A DNA stretch of 49,123 bases, taken from assembly GCA_948891265.1 (NCBI GenBank), contig CAQUBD010000013.1, forward strand, positions 1 through 49,123, read 5' to 3'. Within the stretch, counting starts at the first letter, position 1. Every line of letters begins with the position of its first letter. A model generated the notes under the pieces. The model searched no databases, was not told the DNA's origin, and saw nothing but the letters and a program-made list of their open reading frames with translations. A program made the translations under genes and the position numbers. This document shows, in pieces, positions 35,287-42,399 of this stretch. The stretch comes from an uncultured Clostridia bacterium. GTDB taxonomy: Bacteria; Bacillota; Clostridia; TANB77; CAG-508.

Positions 35287-35378
35287 TATTCATCCTCTCC
35301 TTTTGCCACTTGAAGTAGACACATTAGCCCTATTCCTAAAAATGCACCTAATAACAATCCTAATATAAACTTAATCAT
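35286..35378 (-). CDS. Tiny membrane protein, DUF3789-like (30 aa)
   Basis: MIKFILGLLLGAFLGIGLMCL is a single membrane helix followed by a short acidic tail, matching the DUF3789 proteins common in clostridial mobile elements. Preceded by GTAGGTG; stop overlaps the downstream gene. Function unknown. Confidence 0.7.
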   Translation of the reverse strand: MIKFILGLLLGAFLGIGLMCLLQVAKGEDE

Positions 35379-35387
35379 TGGTAACAC

Positions 35388-35657
35388 CTACTTTCCATAT
35401 ATGCTATACATATATACAGTTTCTCTTAACGAATCTAATTCAATATACTGGTCCCTTATCGTTATTTTCTGTTCTTCCACTTGTTGTTCTAAAGTATTAA
35501 TATACTCTTGTTTTTCGTTGTTTTGTTTTGCCAATTCTTTATTTATTGCAATACATCCGCTTGCAAATCCTAGTATAAAAGACAATAATACTACTAATGC
35601 ACCTTTTATACTTTCATTTCTAGCATACATTTCCTTATCATAATACTTTGTTTTCAT
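35388..35657 (-). CDS. Single-pass membrane protein with coiled coil (89 aa)
   Basis: Charged N-terminus, a membrane helix at ~20-38 (GALVVLLSFILGFASGCIAI), then a coiled coil to the end. It resembles Rz/spanin-like topology but lies in the early region, so lysis is unlikely. Function unknown. Confidence 0.6.
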   Translation of the reverse strand: MKTKYYDKEMYARNESIKGALVVLLSFILGFASGCIAINKELAKQNNEKQEYINTLEQQVEEQKITIRDQYIELDSLRETVYMYSIYGK

Positions 35658-35665
35658 TTGTTTTC

Positions 35666-35860
35666 CTACCTTTCTATAAATTTTTTCCCATTACACCACA
35701 TATAGTTTTCAGTTGGGCAAAATTCATCATAAACATCTGCAAAATTTTCATGTTCATCGCAATACATGTCTCCATGTTCTACATACATACAATGTTCGCA
35801 TAATTCACAAGTTATATTTTGTTTGTTTTTATATCTTTTTCTTTGTACTGGTTTCGCCAT
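35666..35860 (-). CDS. Small zinc-finger-like protein (64 aa)
   Basis: CELCEHCMYVEHGDMYCDEH and ENYMWCNGKKF show Cys pairs and the same WCNGK end as the 32346-32642 protein. Probably a zinc-binding early protein. Confidence 0.6.
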   Translation of the reverse strand: MAKPVQRKRYKNKQNITCELCEHCMYVEHGDMYCDEHENFADVYDEFCPTENYMWCNGKKFIER

Positions 35861-36362
35861 TTTTACATTTTCCTTTCTCTAAATTTATTTTATTTGTTGT
35901 ATCAATCAGTTTTGCAATAATACTTCCTGTTCTTGTTAATTCAGCCTCTTCATATATTAATTTTTGAGTATTCATTATTAATGCCTCGGAATTAGAAACT
36001 AATATCAAATTATTTAACTCAAAATTTCTTTTATCTTTGTCTGCAAAAATTACTTTATGACCAACTGGTATTTCTCCATATGCTTGTTCATAAATATATC
36101 TTTGCTTTTCTAACCATATATTAGGTTCAGCTGTTTTTACTAGAATATATCCTTTTTTGTCTATTCTTTCACTTCCTACAGGTAAGTTACAACTTTTTAG
36201 TCCACTACTAATTTTGTGTGAATGTTTATATTTCTTTACTTGTCCTACTGTAAAATGTGTATTAAAAGTTTCGTTTAATCTTTTTGTTAATTCTTCATTT
36301 CTAATTCCTATGGCATTTTCTTTAATAAATCTTTTATGTTCTTCTTTAAATATCTTTTTCAC
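35829..36362 (-). CDS. HNH endonuclease-like protein
   Basis: About 177 aa. An N-terminal HTH-like region (GIRNEELTKRLNETFNTHFTVGQVKKY) is followed by an HNH_3-type core (LPVGSERIDKKGYILVK, GEIPVGHKVIFADKDKRNFELNNLILVS). GTG 36362 is the preferred start (GAGG nine bases upstream); an ATG at 36377 lies within the upstream gene. It is a homing-type or phage DNA-processing nuclease. Confidence 0.75.
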   Translation of the reverse strand: MKKIFKEEHKRFIKENAIGIRNEELTKRLNETFNTHFTVGQVKKYKHSHKISSGLKSCNLPVGSERIDKKGYILVKTAEPNIWLEKQRYIYEQAYGEIPVGHKVIFADKDKRNFELNNLILVSNSEALIMNTQKLIYEEAELTRTGSIIAKLIDTTNKINLEKGKCKNGETSTKKKI

Positions 36363-36844
36363 TATTATTATCCTCATTTAAACTTAAAAGTGGTGCAATT
36401 TCACTTTGACTATCTTCTGCGGAATCAAAATATTTTTTTGCTTGTAGCAATAAGTTTGCATTATTTATAATAGTCTGTGAAACGCTTACTACTTGCTTAG
36501 ATACTTTTATTTCTTCTTCTTTTTCTTCCTGTGTTATATTAGGATTCATTAAATTTTCTAGTTGTTGAAATAAAATACTATTCAAATCTAATAGTTTGTT
36601 TTTTGGTTTTTCTATTTTAATTTCTTGCGGTTTATATTTTTTTAATAATTTTTCAGATGTTATCACTTTTTCGTATTCAGTTTCTGATAAATTTCTGTAT
36701 TTATTATATATTCCGTATTTCCTTAAATTTTTTTACTAGATTCGGTACATCTTGTTCTTTTATTCCAATAGTTGTATGCAAACTAGTATCTACATCATGA
36801 TATTTACAAAAATATATTTGTTCTTCTAATGTTAATGATTTCAT
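36346..36844 (-). CDS. Early protein in two frames joined by a +1 shift at CGG (~165 aa)
   Basis: Frame A starts at ATG 36844 (after GGAGG): MKSLTLEEQIYFCKYHDVDT ... LVKKFKEI, then CGG (36715), and stops at 36704. The +1 frame continues GIYNKYRNLSETEYEKVITS... to 36346. Skipping the C of ATA-CGG-A gives one 165-aa protein with a helical N-domain and an acidic tail. A GTG at 36666 is the only start in the second frame and has no convincing ribosome site. A 7-T run (36728-36734, plus strand) is an alternative indel position. Confidence 0.65.
36712..36715 (-). other. CGGA +1 frameshift site in the early gene
   Basis: Minus-strand bases read GAA ATA CGG AAT in frame A; skipping the C gives ATA GGA ATA TAT and rejoins the long downstream frame. 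CGG is codon 44. Confidence 0.6.
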
Positions 36845-36861
36845 TTTGCATTCCTCCTTAA

Positions 36862-37083
36862 CTATTGTCTTATGTATGGTCTATCTACATATAGTGCTAC
36901 TGGTGGTTGTATATTTCCCATTACAGATAAATATATCTTTCCAGTTTTTAAAAATTCTTCCTTTTCCTTTTCAGTCATCTCCCAACATGAGACAATATGA
37001 TTTTCTGTTTTTAATGCTGGTAAATCTCCACATCCTTGCGCCTTAAATATGCAATTCATATCTTCAAAATTTACTGGATTCAT
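36862..37083 (-). CDS. Hypothetical protein (73 aa)
   Basis: A small protein with several Cys and Trp (MNPVNFEDMNCIFKAQGCGD...). No family recognised. ATG 37083 follows AGGAATAGG; next gene starts 4 bases upstream. Confidence 0.6.
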   Translation of the reverse strand: MNPVNFEDMNCIFKAQGCGDLPALKTENHIVSCWEMTEKEKEEFLKTGKIYLSVMGNIQPPVALYVDRPYIRQ

Positions 37084-37087
37084 AATC

Positions 37088-37441
37088 CTATTCCTCCTTA
37101 ATTTTTAGATTGTATTTATCTTCAAATACTTTCTTTTTTGTTATGTATTCTTTTGTCTTAAATCCCTTTACATCAATAACTTCTGATGTTCCATCATTAT
37201 TGAATATTATAAAATCTGCTTTATATTTTAGTCCTGGTGCTAGTATAAATATAGGCTGTAAGCAAAAACCTTTGATGTCTCCACTTAACAGCCTTAATTT
37301 TAAATTGCAATAATATTCCGCTTCTTTCTTACTATCGAAGGTTTGTCCATCTACAGATGTTTTTATTGCTCCATATTTACTTTTCTTTCCTTTGTTTTTC
37401 TGATATTCTTGATATTGCTCAATGCTCCATCTCTCTTGCAT
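37088..37441 (-). CDS. DUF1064 nuclease-like protein
   Basis: A 117-aa protein with the DUF1064 pattern: DGQTFDSKKEAEYYCNLKL, LAPGLKYKADFII and VIDVKGFKT (PD-(D/E)XK-like residues Glu, Asp, Asp-x-Lys). Probably a Holliday-junction or recombination nuclease of the phage. Confidence 0.85.
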   Translation of the reverse strand: MQERWSIEQYQEYQKNKGKKSKYGAIKTSVDGQTFDSKKEAEYYCNLKLRLLSGDIKGFCLQPIFILAPGLKYKADFIIFNNDGTSEVIDVKGFKTKEYITKKKVFEDKYNLKIKEE

Positions 37442-37463
37442 ATTACTACTCCTTTTGACAGTT

Positions 37464-37775
37464 CTATGTACTATAATATATTTCTACAAATTCTTTGTCC
37501 TCATTATTTAAAGGCAAATATATTGTTCCATTTCCCCAGTCCTCTCCAACTTGATGATATGTTGTATATGTTCCATCTTCGTTTTTCTGTGCTGTCTGAG
37601 GTATTTCTGTCTTGTTTACAATATTTCCTATTCTATCTCCACATTCAAAATCTTTATATTTCTTTTCTATTATGCTACTAACTTCTTCATATAACTTTTC
37701 ATACTGTTTTTCTAGTTTATTAAATTCAATTATTTTCTTTGTTTCTTCTATACTAAACACCTTTATTACTCTCAT
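37464..37775 (-). CDS. Hypothetical early protein (103 aa)
   Basis: MRVIKVFSIEETKKIIEF, then a coiled coil and a polar C-terminus (HQVGEDWGNGTIYLPLNN). ATG 37775 follows AGGAGTGAG; the longer ORF from 37808 is disfavoured. No family recognised. Confidence 0.6.
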   Translation of the reverse strand: MRVIKVFSIEETKKIIEFNKLEKQYEKLYEEVSSIIEKKYKDFECGDRIGNIVNKTEIPQTAQKNEDGTYTTYHQVGEDWGNGTIYLPLNNEDKEFVEIYYST

Positions 37776-37779
37776 ATTC

Positions 37780-37860
37780 TCACTCCTTTGGCATTTCATA
37801 TGTATCAAATATAAGGTCTTCTTTTAACATTTTTTTGTCAAATATGTTTTTCTTTTTCAT
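37780..37860 (-). CDS. Tiny peptide (26 aa) coupled to its neighbours
   Basis: Reads MKKKNIFDKKMLKEDLIFDT, ending EMPKE. It starts two bases after the previous stop (TGATAATG) and its end forms the ribosome site AGGAG of the next gene. It may mainly serve translation coupling. Confidence 0.4.
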   Translation of the reverse strand: MKKKNIFDKKMLKEDLIFDTYEMPKE

Positions 37861-37862
37861 TA

Positions 37863-38105
37863 TCACTTATTCATTTTTATTTTTTGATATGCTTCTCTTA
37901 AATCTACTTGTCCAATAAAATCACAATCTTCTTTGCTAGCTGTATATTCTGCATATATTGCTACTTCATTTTCAAATATCTGCTCTGCTGTTAATGTCTC
38001 CAGTATATAACCTACATCATCTTCATTGTCTAACCCGAATCGTATTATTACTTCTCTATTTTTATCAAATTTTTGTAATTTCTTTATTAAATCTTTTACT
38101 TTTAT
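37863..38105 (-). CDS. 80-aa early protein with apparent ATA start codon
   Basis: The frame is open from a TAG at 38114-38112 to TGA 37863 and contains no ATG, GTG or TTG near its beginning. The ATA at 38105 lies eight bases after GGAGG and would give (M)KVKDLIKKLQKFDKNREVII-RFG..., an intact beta/alpha protein. The previous gene's TAG overlaps the ribosome site. Either ATA is used as a rare start or the ATG was lost by mutation. Confidence 0.6.
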   Translation of the reverse strand: MKVKDLIKKLQKFDKNREVIIRFGLDNEDDVGYILETLTAEQIFENEVAIYAEYTASKEDCDFIGQVDLREAYQKIKMNK

Positions 38106-38108
38106 AAG

Positions 38109-38522
38109 CTATTCCTCCTTCTTGACCTTTGCACATTTTAGGTCTTTTAATATTCTAGGTGTATATTTTCTATTTTCTTGATTACTTTTTAATGTTTCTA
38201 TATTTTTTATAGTTGCATCGGTTTCTGCACAAATACCTTTTGTTATAAACTTACTGGTGTATGGTTTTATGGTATTTATTAAATCAATTTTATCTTTGAT
38301 TATTCTTCTTTCTTGTAATACTTTTTCTAACTTTGCATATATTTGCATTCTTTCAATAGCATTTAATTTACTTAATTCTATCTCGTGTAGAAGGTCATCT
38401 CTCTCGCCTTCTTTGTTATACAATTCTGCACTTAATTTCTTTTCTGTTTCTTCCATGTCATAGAAAAAATATTTAATATTTTCTAGCAATTCTAATGACT
38501 GCTGCATATCTTCAATTATCAT
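38109..38522 (-). CDS. Coiled-coil early protein (137 aa)
   Basis: Long amphipathic helices (MEETEKKLSAELYNKEGERDD ... YAKLEKVLQERRI) and a basic C-terminus with Cys. Its final codons hold the ribosome site GGAGG for the ATA-start gene. No function assigned. Confidence 0.65.
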   Translation of the reverse strand: MIIEDMQQSLELLENIKYFFYDMEETEKKLSAELYNKEGERDDLLHEIELSKLNAIERMQIYAKLEKVLQERRIIKDKIDLINTIKPYTSKFITKGICAETDATIKNIETLKSNQENRKYTPRILKDLKCAKVKKEE

Positions 38523-38597
38523 AATTTTCCCGCCTTTCCTTTGTATATTTTTTTCTAGGTTGTGTTTGTTTCTAAAAATCGCTAATGTGAATATAAT

Positions 38598-38759
38598 TCA
38601 TTGTTTTGTATTATGTGTACTGTTTATCAATTTCAGTTTTACGAGTGTATCTACGAGTTCCTGGATTGTTTTACATTTTCTTAATTCTATAAATATTGCA
38701 TCTGAATATGCTTTACAACCTATTACGAATCCTATTATAAAAACTAATATATAAATCAT
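38598..38759 (-). CDS. Small membrane-anchored protein (53 aa)
   Basis: ATG 38759 follows GGAGG. Starts MIYILVFIIGFVIGCKAYSD, a membrane helix, then a helical tail. Comparable to other tiny membrane proteins of this operon. Function unknown. Confidence 0.6.
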   Translation of the reverse strand: MIYILVFIIGFVIGCKAYSDAIFIELRKCKTIQELVDTLVKLKLINSTHNTKQ

Positions 38760-38767
38760 AATTCCTC

Positions 38768-38947
38768 CTACATACTTATGTGCATTCCTGTTCTTGTTTT
38801 AAATAATTCACAATATTCAAATAAACCTTTCTGCTGTCCATTTAATAAGCAATGTGGAAATTCACTATTCAATGTAGGAACACACCACTCACAATTTTCA
38901 CAAGTCTTTAGTCTTCTTGATATCAATTCATTTTCATTTACAGCCAT
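38768..38947 (-). CDS. Small Cys-rich protein (59 aa)
   Basis: MAVNENELISRRLKTCENCEWCVPTLN...: CENCEWC and two later Cys suggest zinc binding. ATG 38947 is preceded by GGAGG; a longer ORF from 38977 overlaps the initiator gene. Confidence 0.65.
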   Translation of the reverse strand: MAVNENELISRRLKTCENCEWCVPTLNSEFPHCLLNGQQKGLFEYCELFKTRTGMHISM

Positions 38948-38948
38948 G

Positions 38949-39945
38949 TTATCCTCCTTCATAGTTAGACATTTCATTTATTATTGTATCTACATCGTAT
39001 TGTGTACTTAATTCAGTTTGATCTAATGCTGATAATATACATTTTTTAAAATATGCTTTTGGTATTTGTATTCGTGATTTTGTATTTGCAATAGCAAAAT
39101 TCTTTAGTCCATATAATAGTTTTTTTGAATTGATTTCTTTTATCTTTTCTCTAGTATCTGGATGCATATACATTTCTTTTAATATTTCCGTTATCTCAAT
39201 AGAAAGTTCTGGAGAAAGAATATGCATTTCACAATTAGATATCAGCATATCAAATTCCATCTTTTCCATCTCATCCATCATATTATCCAGGTTTTTATTT
39301 TCTTGTGGTTTGTGATTAGAAGGATAGATAGATTTCATTTCCTTTAATTTAATTTTATTTAATTTAATTTGATTTGATTTTATTTGATTTAATTTGTTAT
39401 TTTTTGCTATAAATTTGCTATTGTTTTTTATAACATTTGTTATAACTTTGTTATTCGTTTTAGATAACATTGTTATAGTTTTGTTATTTTTGCATACACC
39501 TTTTATCTTTTTTTTAGATTTATTTGTTATAACTTTGTTATCGTTTTGTTTTCCCCATCTATTTTGCATTGCTTTCTTTCCTGCCTGGCTTCTTTTTTCT
39601 TTTAATGTTTCATATTTTTCCATTCTTCGTAATAGACTAGCAGACCAAAATGACTTATTATCTGTATTAAATAATCCATTATTGCTTTCGCTATCTGTAT
39701 ATTCATTTATACAATCCATTAAATATTTTTCTACATCAATAGTAGTTCCCGTTTGCATCTTTATTGCTCTATATGTAGTTTTATTGAGAGGTAATTTGTA
39801 TATTGCTTCATTTCTTAACATTTCTAATATTGCCCAATATAAGCCATATCCGTTCTAATCCATAATCGCATCTCATTGCCAATATTTTTGGATCAGATAA
39901 TGCATTTGCATCATGACTAAAATAATAAACATCTTTATTGGCCAT
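38949..39945 (-). CDS. DnaD-type phage replication initiator in two frames joined by a +1 shift at CGG
   Basis: Frame A from ATG 39945 (after AAGGAGAGG) encodes MANKDVYYFSHDANALSDPK...CDYGLE, the conserved start of the DUF4373/Lin1244-like initiators. CGG at 39852 follows and frame A stops at 39808. The +1 frame resumes GYGLYWAILEMLRNEA-YKLPLN, the normal continuation, and runs to 38949. The joined protein is ~331 aa: an initiator domain, a long Lys/Asn-rich linker (low complexity at 39340-39480) and a DnaD-like C-domain. The 39821 ATG would remove half of the conserved domain, so a frameshift is more plausible than an internal start. Confidence 0.85.
39849..39852 (-). other. CGGA +1 frameshift site in the initiator gene
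   Basis: Minus strand: TTA GAA CGG ATA TGG in frame A. Skipping the C gives GAA GGA TAT GGC, matching the family's GLEGYGLYW motif exactly. CGG is codon 32. Confidence 0.75.
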
Positions 39946-40261
39946 CTTTTACCTCTCCTTTCTTTTTAGTTAATACATCCATAGTAATTTGTCGATTCTT
40001 ATATACATCATTTAAATATTTCTTTTCACATATTGGTCCAAATCCCCTTTGAATACTTTTCCAAGTTTTTAATTCTTTTCCACACATTCTGCAATTAAAT
40101 GATGTATCTTTTACATCCGGACATTTCTTCAATGCTTTTATTGCTAAAGTAATGGCTTTTATATCATTTAAATAAATTTCATCAGAATCATCATTTTGTA
40201 TAAAACTAAGCCTGTCCCTTTTTAGTTCTTCTAATTGAGTTATCGCTTTTATACTATTCAT
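39935..40261 (-). CDS. Zinc-finger protein, DUF6011-like (108 aa)
   Basis: N-terminal helices, then CRMCGKELKTWKSIQRGFGPICEKKY, the pattern of DUF6011 zinc fingers in phage proteins. Start at 40261 follows GGAGG; an ATG at 40273 overlaps the previous stop. The end overlaps the initiator start by 11 bases. Confidence 0.7.
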   Translation of the reverse strand: MNSIKAITQLEELKRDRLSFIQNDDSDEIYLNDIKAITLAIKALKKCPDVKDTSFNCRMCGKELKTWKSIQRGFGPICEKKYLNDVYKNRQITMDVLTKKKGEVKDGQ

Positions 40262-40272
40262 ATGAACCTCCA

Positions 40273-41016
40273 TTAAAATGGATATAACTTTAATTCTAGA
40301 TTTAGTCCTGGTCTTGCTATTGTAGTATTTATATTGGTTTCTTCATATACTTTACTTTGCATTATGCCTTGGTTTGAATTTGTATCTGATAAATGGCATA
40401 GTATAATATTTTTTACATAACTTAAGTCATTAGATTTTAAGAATTTTATTACATTATCTAAACTAAAATGACTTTCTAGTAATCTTGTATATCTAGTTTT
40501 ATTTATTACTCCATTTTCTGCATTTTCTTTTGCTATTTCTTTATTGTAGTTACATTCTAAAAGTAAATAATTTAATTTATTAAACTTATATTTTATGTAA
40601 TATGTATCCGTTGCATAAAGTAATTTTTCTCCAGTGATTTTATGTTGTATTAAAAATCCTAATGGTTCTGCAGCATCGTGTTGTGTATCAAATGGAAGTA
40701 TCACAAAATTTCCAACTTCAAATTGTTTTAATGCTTTTATAACTTTGAATCTGTGTCCAACTAAATTTTGTTTTTGAAATGTACCTGCAGATGCATATAT
40801 ATCTATTCCATATAATGCAAAATTTGTAGCATATTTTAAATGGTCCATATGTTCATGAGTTATCAATACTGCTTTTATTCCATTAAAATTAAAATTTAAT
40901 TCCCTTTGAACAATCTTAAAATTAACACCTGCATCTAATATTAATTTTTCATTGTCATTTGCTTCTATTAGGTAGCAGTTTCCACTAGAACTACTACCTA
41001 ATACTTTTAATTTCAT
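40273..41016 (-). CDS. MBL-fold metallohydrolase (YycJ-like)
   Basis: A 247-aa beta-lactamase-fold protein: GSSSSGNCYLIEANDNEKLILDAG, then HEHMDH (metal ligands), DTQHDAAEPLGF, ATDTYYI and CHLSDTN. Phage members next to RecT are thought to act in DNA processing. ATG overlaps the RecT stop. Confidence 0.88.
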   Translation of the reverse strand: MKLKVLGSSSSGNCYLIEANDNEKLILDAGVNFKIVQRELNFNFNGIKAVLITHEHMDHLKYATNFALYGIDIYASAGTFQKQNLVGHRFKVIKALKQFEVGNFVILPFDTQHDAAEPLGFLIQHKITGEKLLYATDTYYIKYKFNKLNYLLLECNYNKEIAKENAENGVINKTRYTRLLESHFSLDNVIKFLKSNDLSYVKNIILCHLSDTNSNQGIMQSKVYEETNINTTIARPGLNLELKLYPF

Positions 41017-41912
41017 TAAAATGCTGGTCCTTCAGTTGTAGCATCTTCAACGTTGTTTTCTACAGATGCAGTATCTTCAATTTCTTGTATTTCTCCAGTT
41101 TCAACATCAATTAATTCTTTATTAGCATTTTCTTGTATTTCATATTCAACTTCGCTTTCTTTTAATTCTTCATCTGATGTTTCAAATGCCATTTTTATCA
41201 TATTTAAATTACTGTCATCCTTTGTATTGATATAATATTTACATATTTTATTTATAACTGTCCTTTTACACATATCTTCAGTAAATTGTGAATGTGTACT
41301 ATCTTTACTTTCTGGATTCAATTTAGATTTCTTCCAAGACGTTTTTATTTGATCTATTGTCATTAACAAACTTTCTTCAATATTATTGTTATATAGGATT
41401 GTTGCATAAGCTCCAACTATTTTGGCCTTATTTATATTTTCAAAACTTCTTGTATGTGAAAGTATAGTTGTTTTTCCTCTTTTTATTTCAGTTTCAACTT
41501 TATCTCCTTCATAGATAACTTCTGCTGTTATATCTTTTATTTCTCCAAATTGTTTTGCTACTGCTATTGATCCAAAATATGATCTCATTAATGTTAGTTG
41601 ATTTCCAAACGGTATAAAGTAACATTGATTTTTCATAGGGTTTAATCCTTGTATAACCATATTTAATAGTGCATTTGCAATACTTGGTTGTGTACAAGTT
41701 TCTAGGGCTAGTTTTCCATTCTTGTCTTTAACCTCTTGTAATTTTAACCATGCACTTTTTAGTGCATTCTCTGGGCTATAATTATTAGGGAAATATATCT
41801 GCCCATTATTTTGAAATTGATGTATTTTATTTAATACATTATCTGTTATATTTCTTTCTTCTTTAACAACTTGTAATTGTTTTTCTTCCTTTTTAACTAA
41901 TTCATTACTCAT
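41016..41912 (-). CDS. recT: RecT single-strand annealing protein
   Basis: A 298-aa recombinase. Core: KSAWLKLQEVKDKNGKLALE, ALLNMVIQGLNPMKNQCYFIPFG, LTLMRSYFGSIAVAK. Ends in a long acidic tail. No RecE exonuclease is adjacent; the MBL hydrolase or SMC-like ATPase may supply single strands. Confidence 0.93.
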   Translation of the reverse strand: MSNELVKKEEKQLQVVKEERNITDNVLNKIHQFQNNGQIYFPNNYSPENALKSAWLKLQEVKDKNGKLALETCTQPSIANALLNMVIQGLNPMKNQCYFIPFGNQLTLMRSYFGSIAVAKQFGEIKDITAEVIYEGDKVETEIKRGKTTILSHTRSFENINKAKIVGAYATILYNNNIEESLLMTIDQIKTSWKKSKLNPESKDSTHSQFTEDMCKRTVINKICKYYINTKDDSNLNMIKMAFETSDEELKESEVEYEIQENANKELIDVETGEIQEIEDTASVENNVEDATTEGPAF

Positions 41913-41913
41913 A

Positions 41914-42183
41914 TTATTTAGCCTCCTTAACTATAAATTTCATTCCAGTTCTGTCTTCATTTTCTACTTTTACTGTACAAAAAGCGGGTATACATACTAA
42001 ATCAATACCACCTGCTGCTACATATGATCTAGTAATAGCAATGGCCTTTATTGCTTGATTTATTGCACCCGCTCCTATTGCTTGCATTTCTACTCTTCCT
42101 TTTTCAGTTAATATTCCTGCTATTGCTCCAGCAACAGCATTTGGATTTGATTTACTTGATATTTTTAATGTTTCATTATTCAT
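41914..42183 (-). CDS. spoVS: SpoVS-like protein
   Basis: An 89-aa protein with the full SpoVS (Alba-like nucleic-acid-binding) sequence: LKISSKSNPNAVAGAIAGIL, MQAIGAGAINQAIKAIAITR, GIDLVCIPAF. In spore formers SpoVS affects division and sporulation. Here it sits between recT and the SMC-like gene, so a phage DNA-binding role is more likely. Phage carriage suggests capture from a spore-forming host lineage. Confidence 0.9.
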   Translation of the reverse strand: MNNETLKISSKSNPNAVAGAIAGILTEKGRVEMQAIGAGAINQAIKAIAITRSYVAAGGIDLVCIPAFCTVKVENEDRTGMKFIVKEAK

Positions 42184-42399
42184 TTAATTTTCCTCCTCTT
42201 TCTTTTCTTGTTCTTCTAATATATCTAAAATTTTGTTTATGTCTGAGATGATACTTTTTCTAGTTTCTTTTGTTCCTTCAGATATTAATTGTATTGTTTC
42301 TGCAATTCCAATCAGAACATCTATTGTTTCAGTATTATTTAATGTAACACTTACTCCTTCATCGTTCTTTGCAAATTCAACTATATTCTTGGATTTCAT
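42184..42399 (-). CDS. Hypothetical protein (71 aa)
   Basis: Reads MKSKNIVEFAKNDEGVSVTLNN..., helical with acidic C-terminus. Adjacent to spoVS with no gap. No family recognised. Confidence 0.65.
   Translation of the reverse strand: MKSKNIVEFAKNDEGVSVTLNNTETIDVLIGIAETIQLISEGTKETRKSIISDINKILDILEEQEKKEEEN

Noticed and set aside
39340..39480. Tandem repeat or origin-like iterons within the initiator gene
   Set aside because: AT-rich Asn/Lys codon low complexity explains it; no regular iteron spacing could be established by eye.
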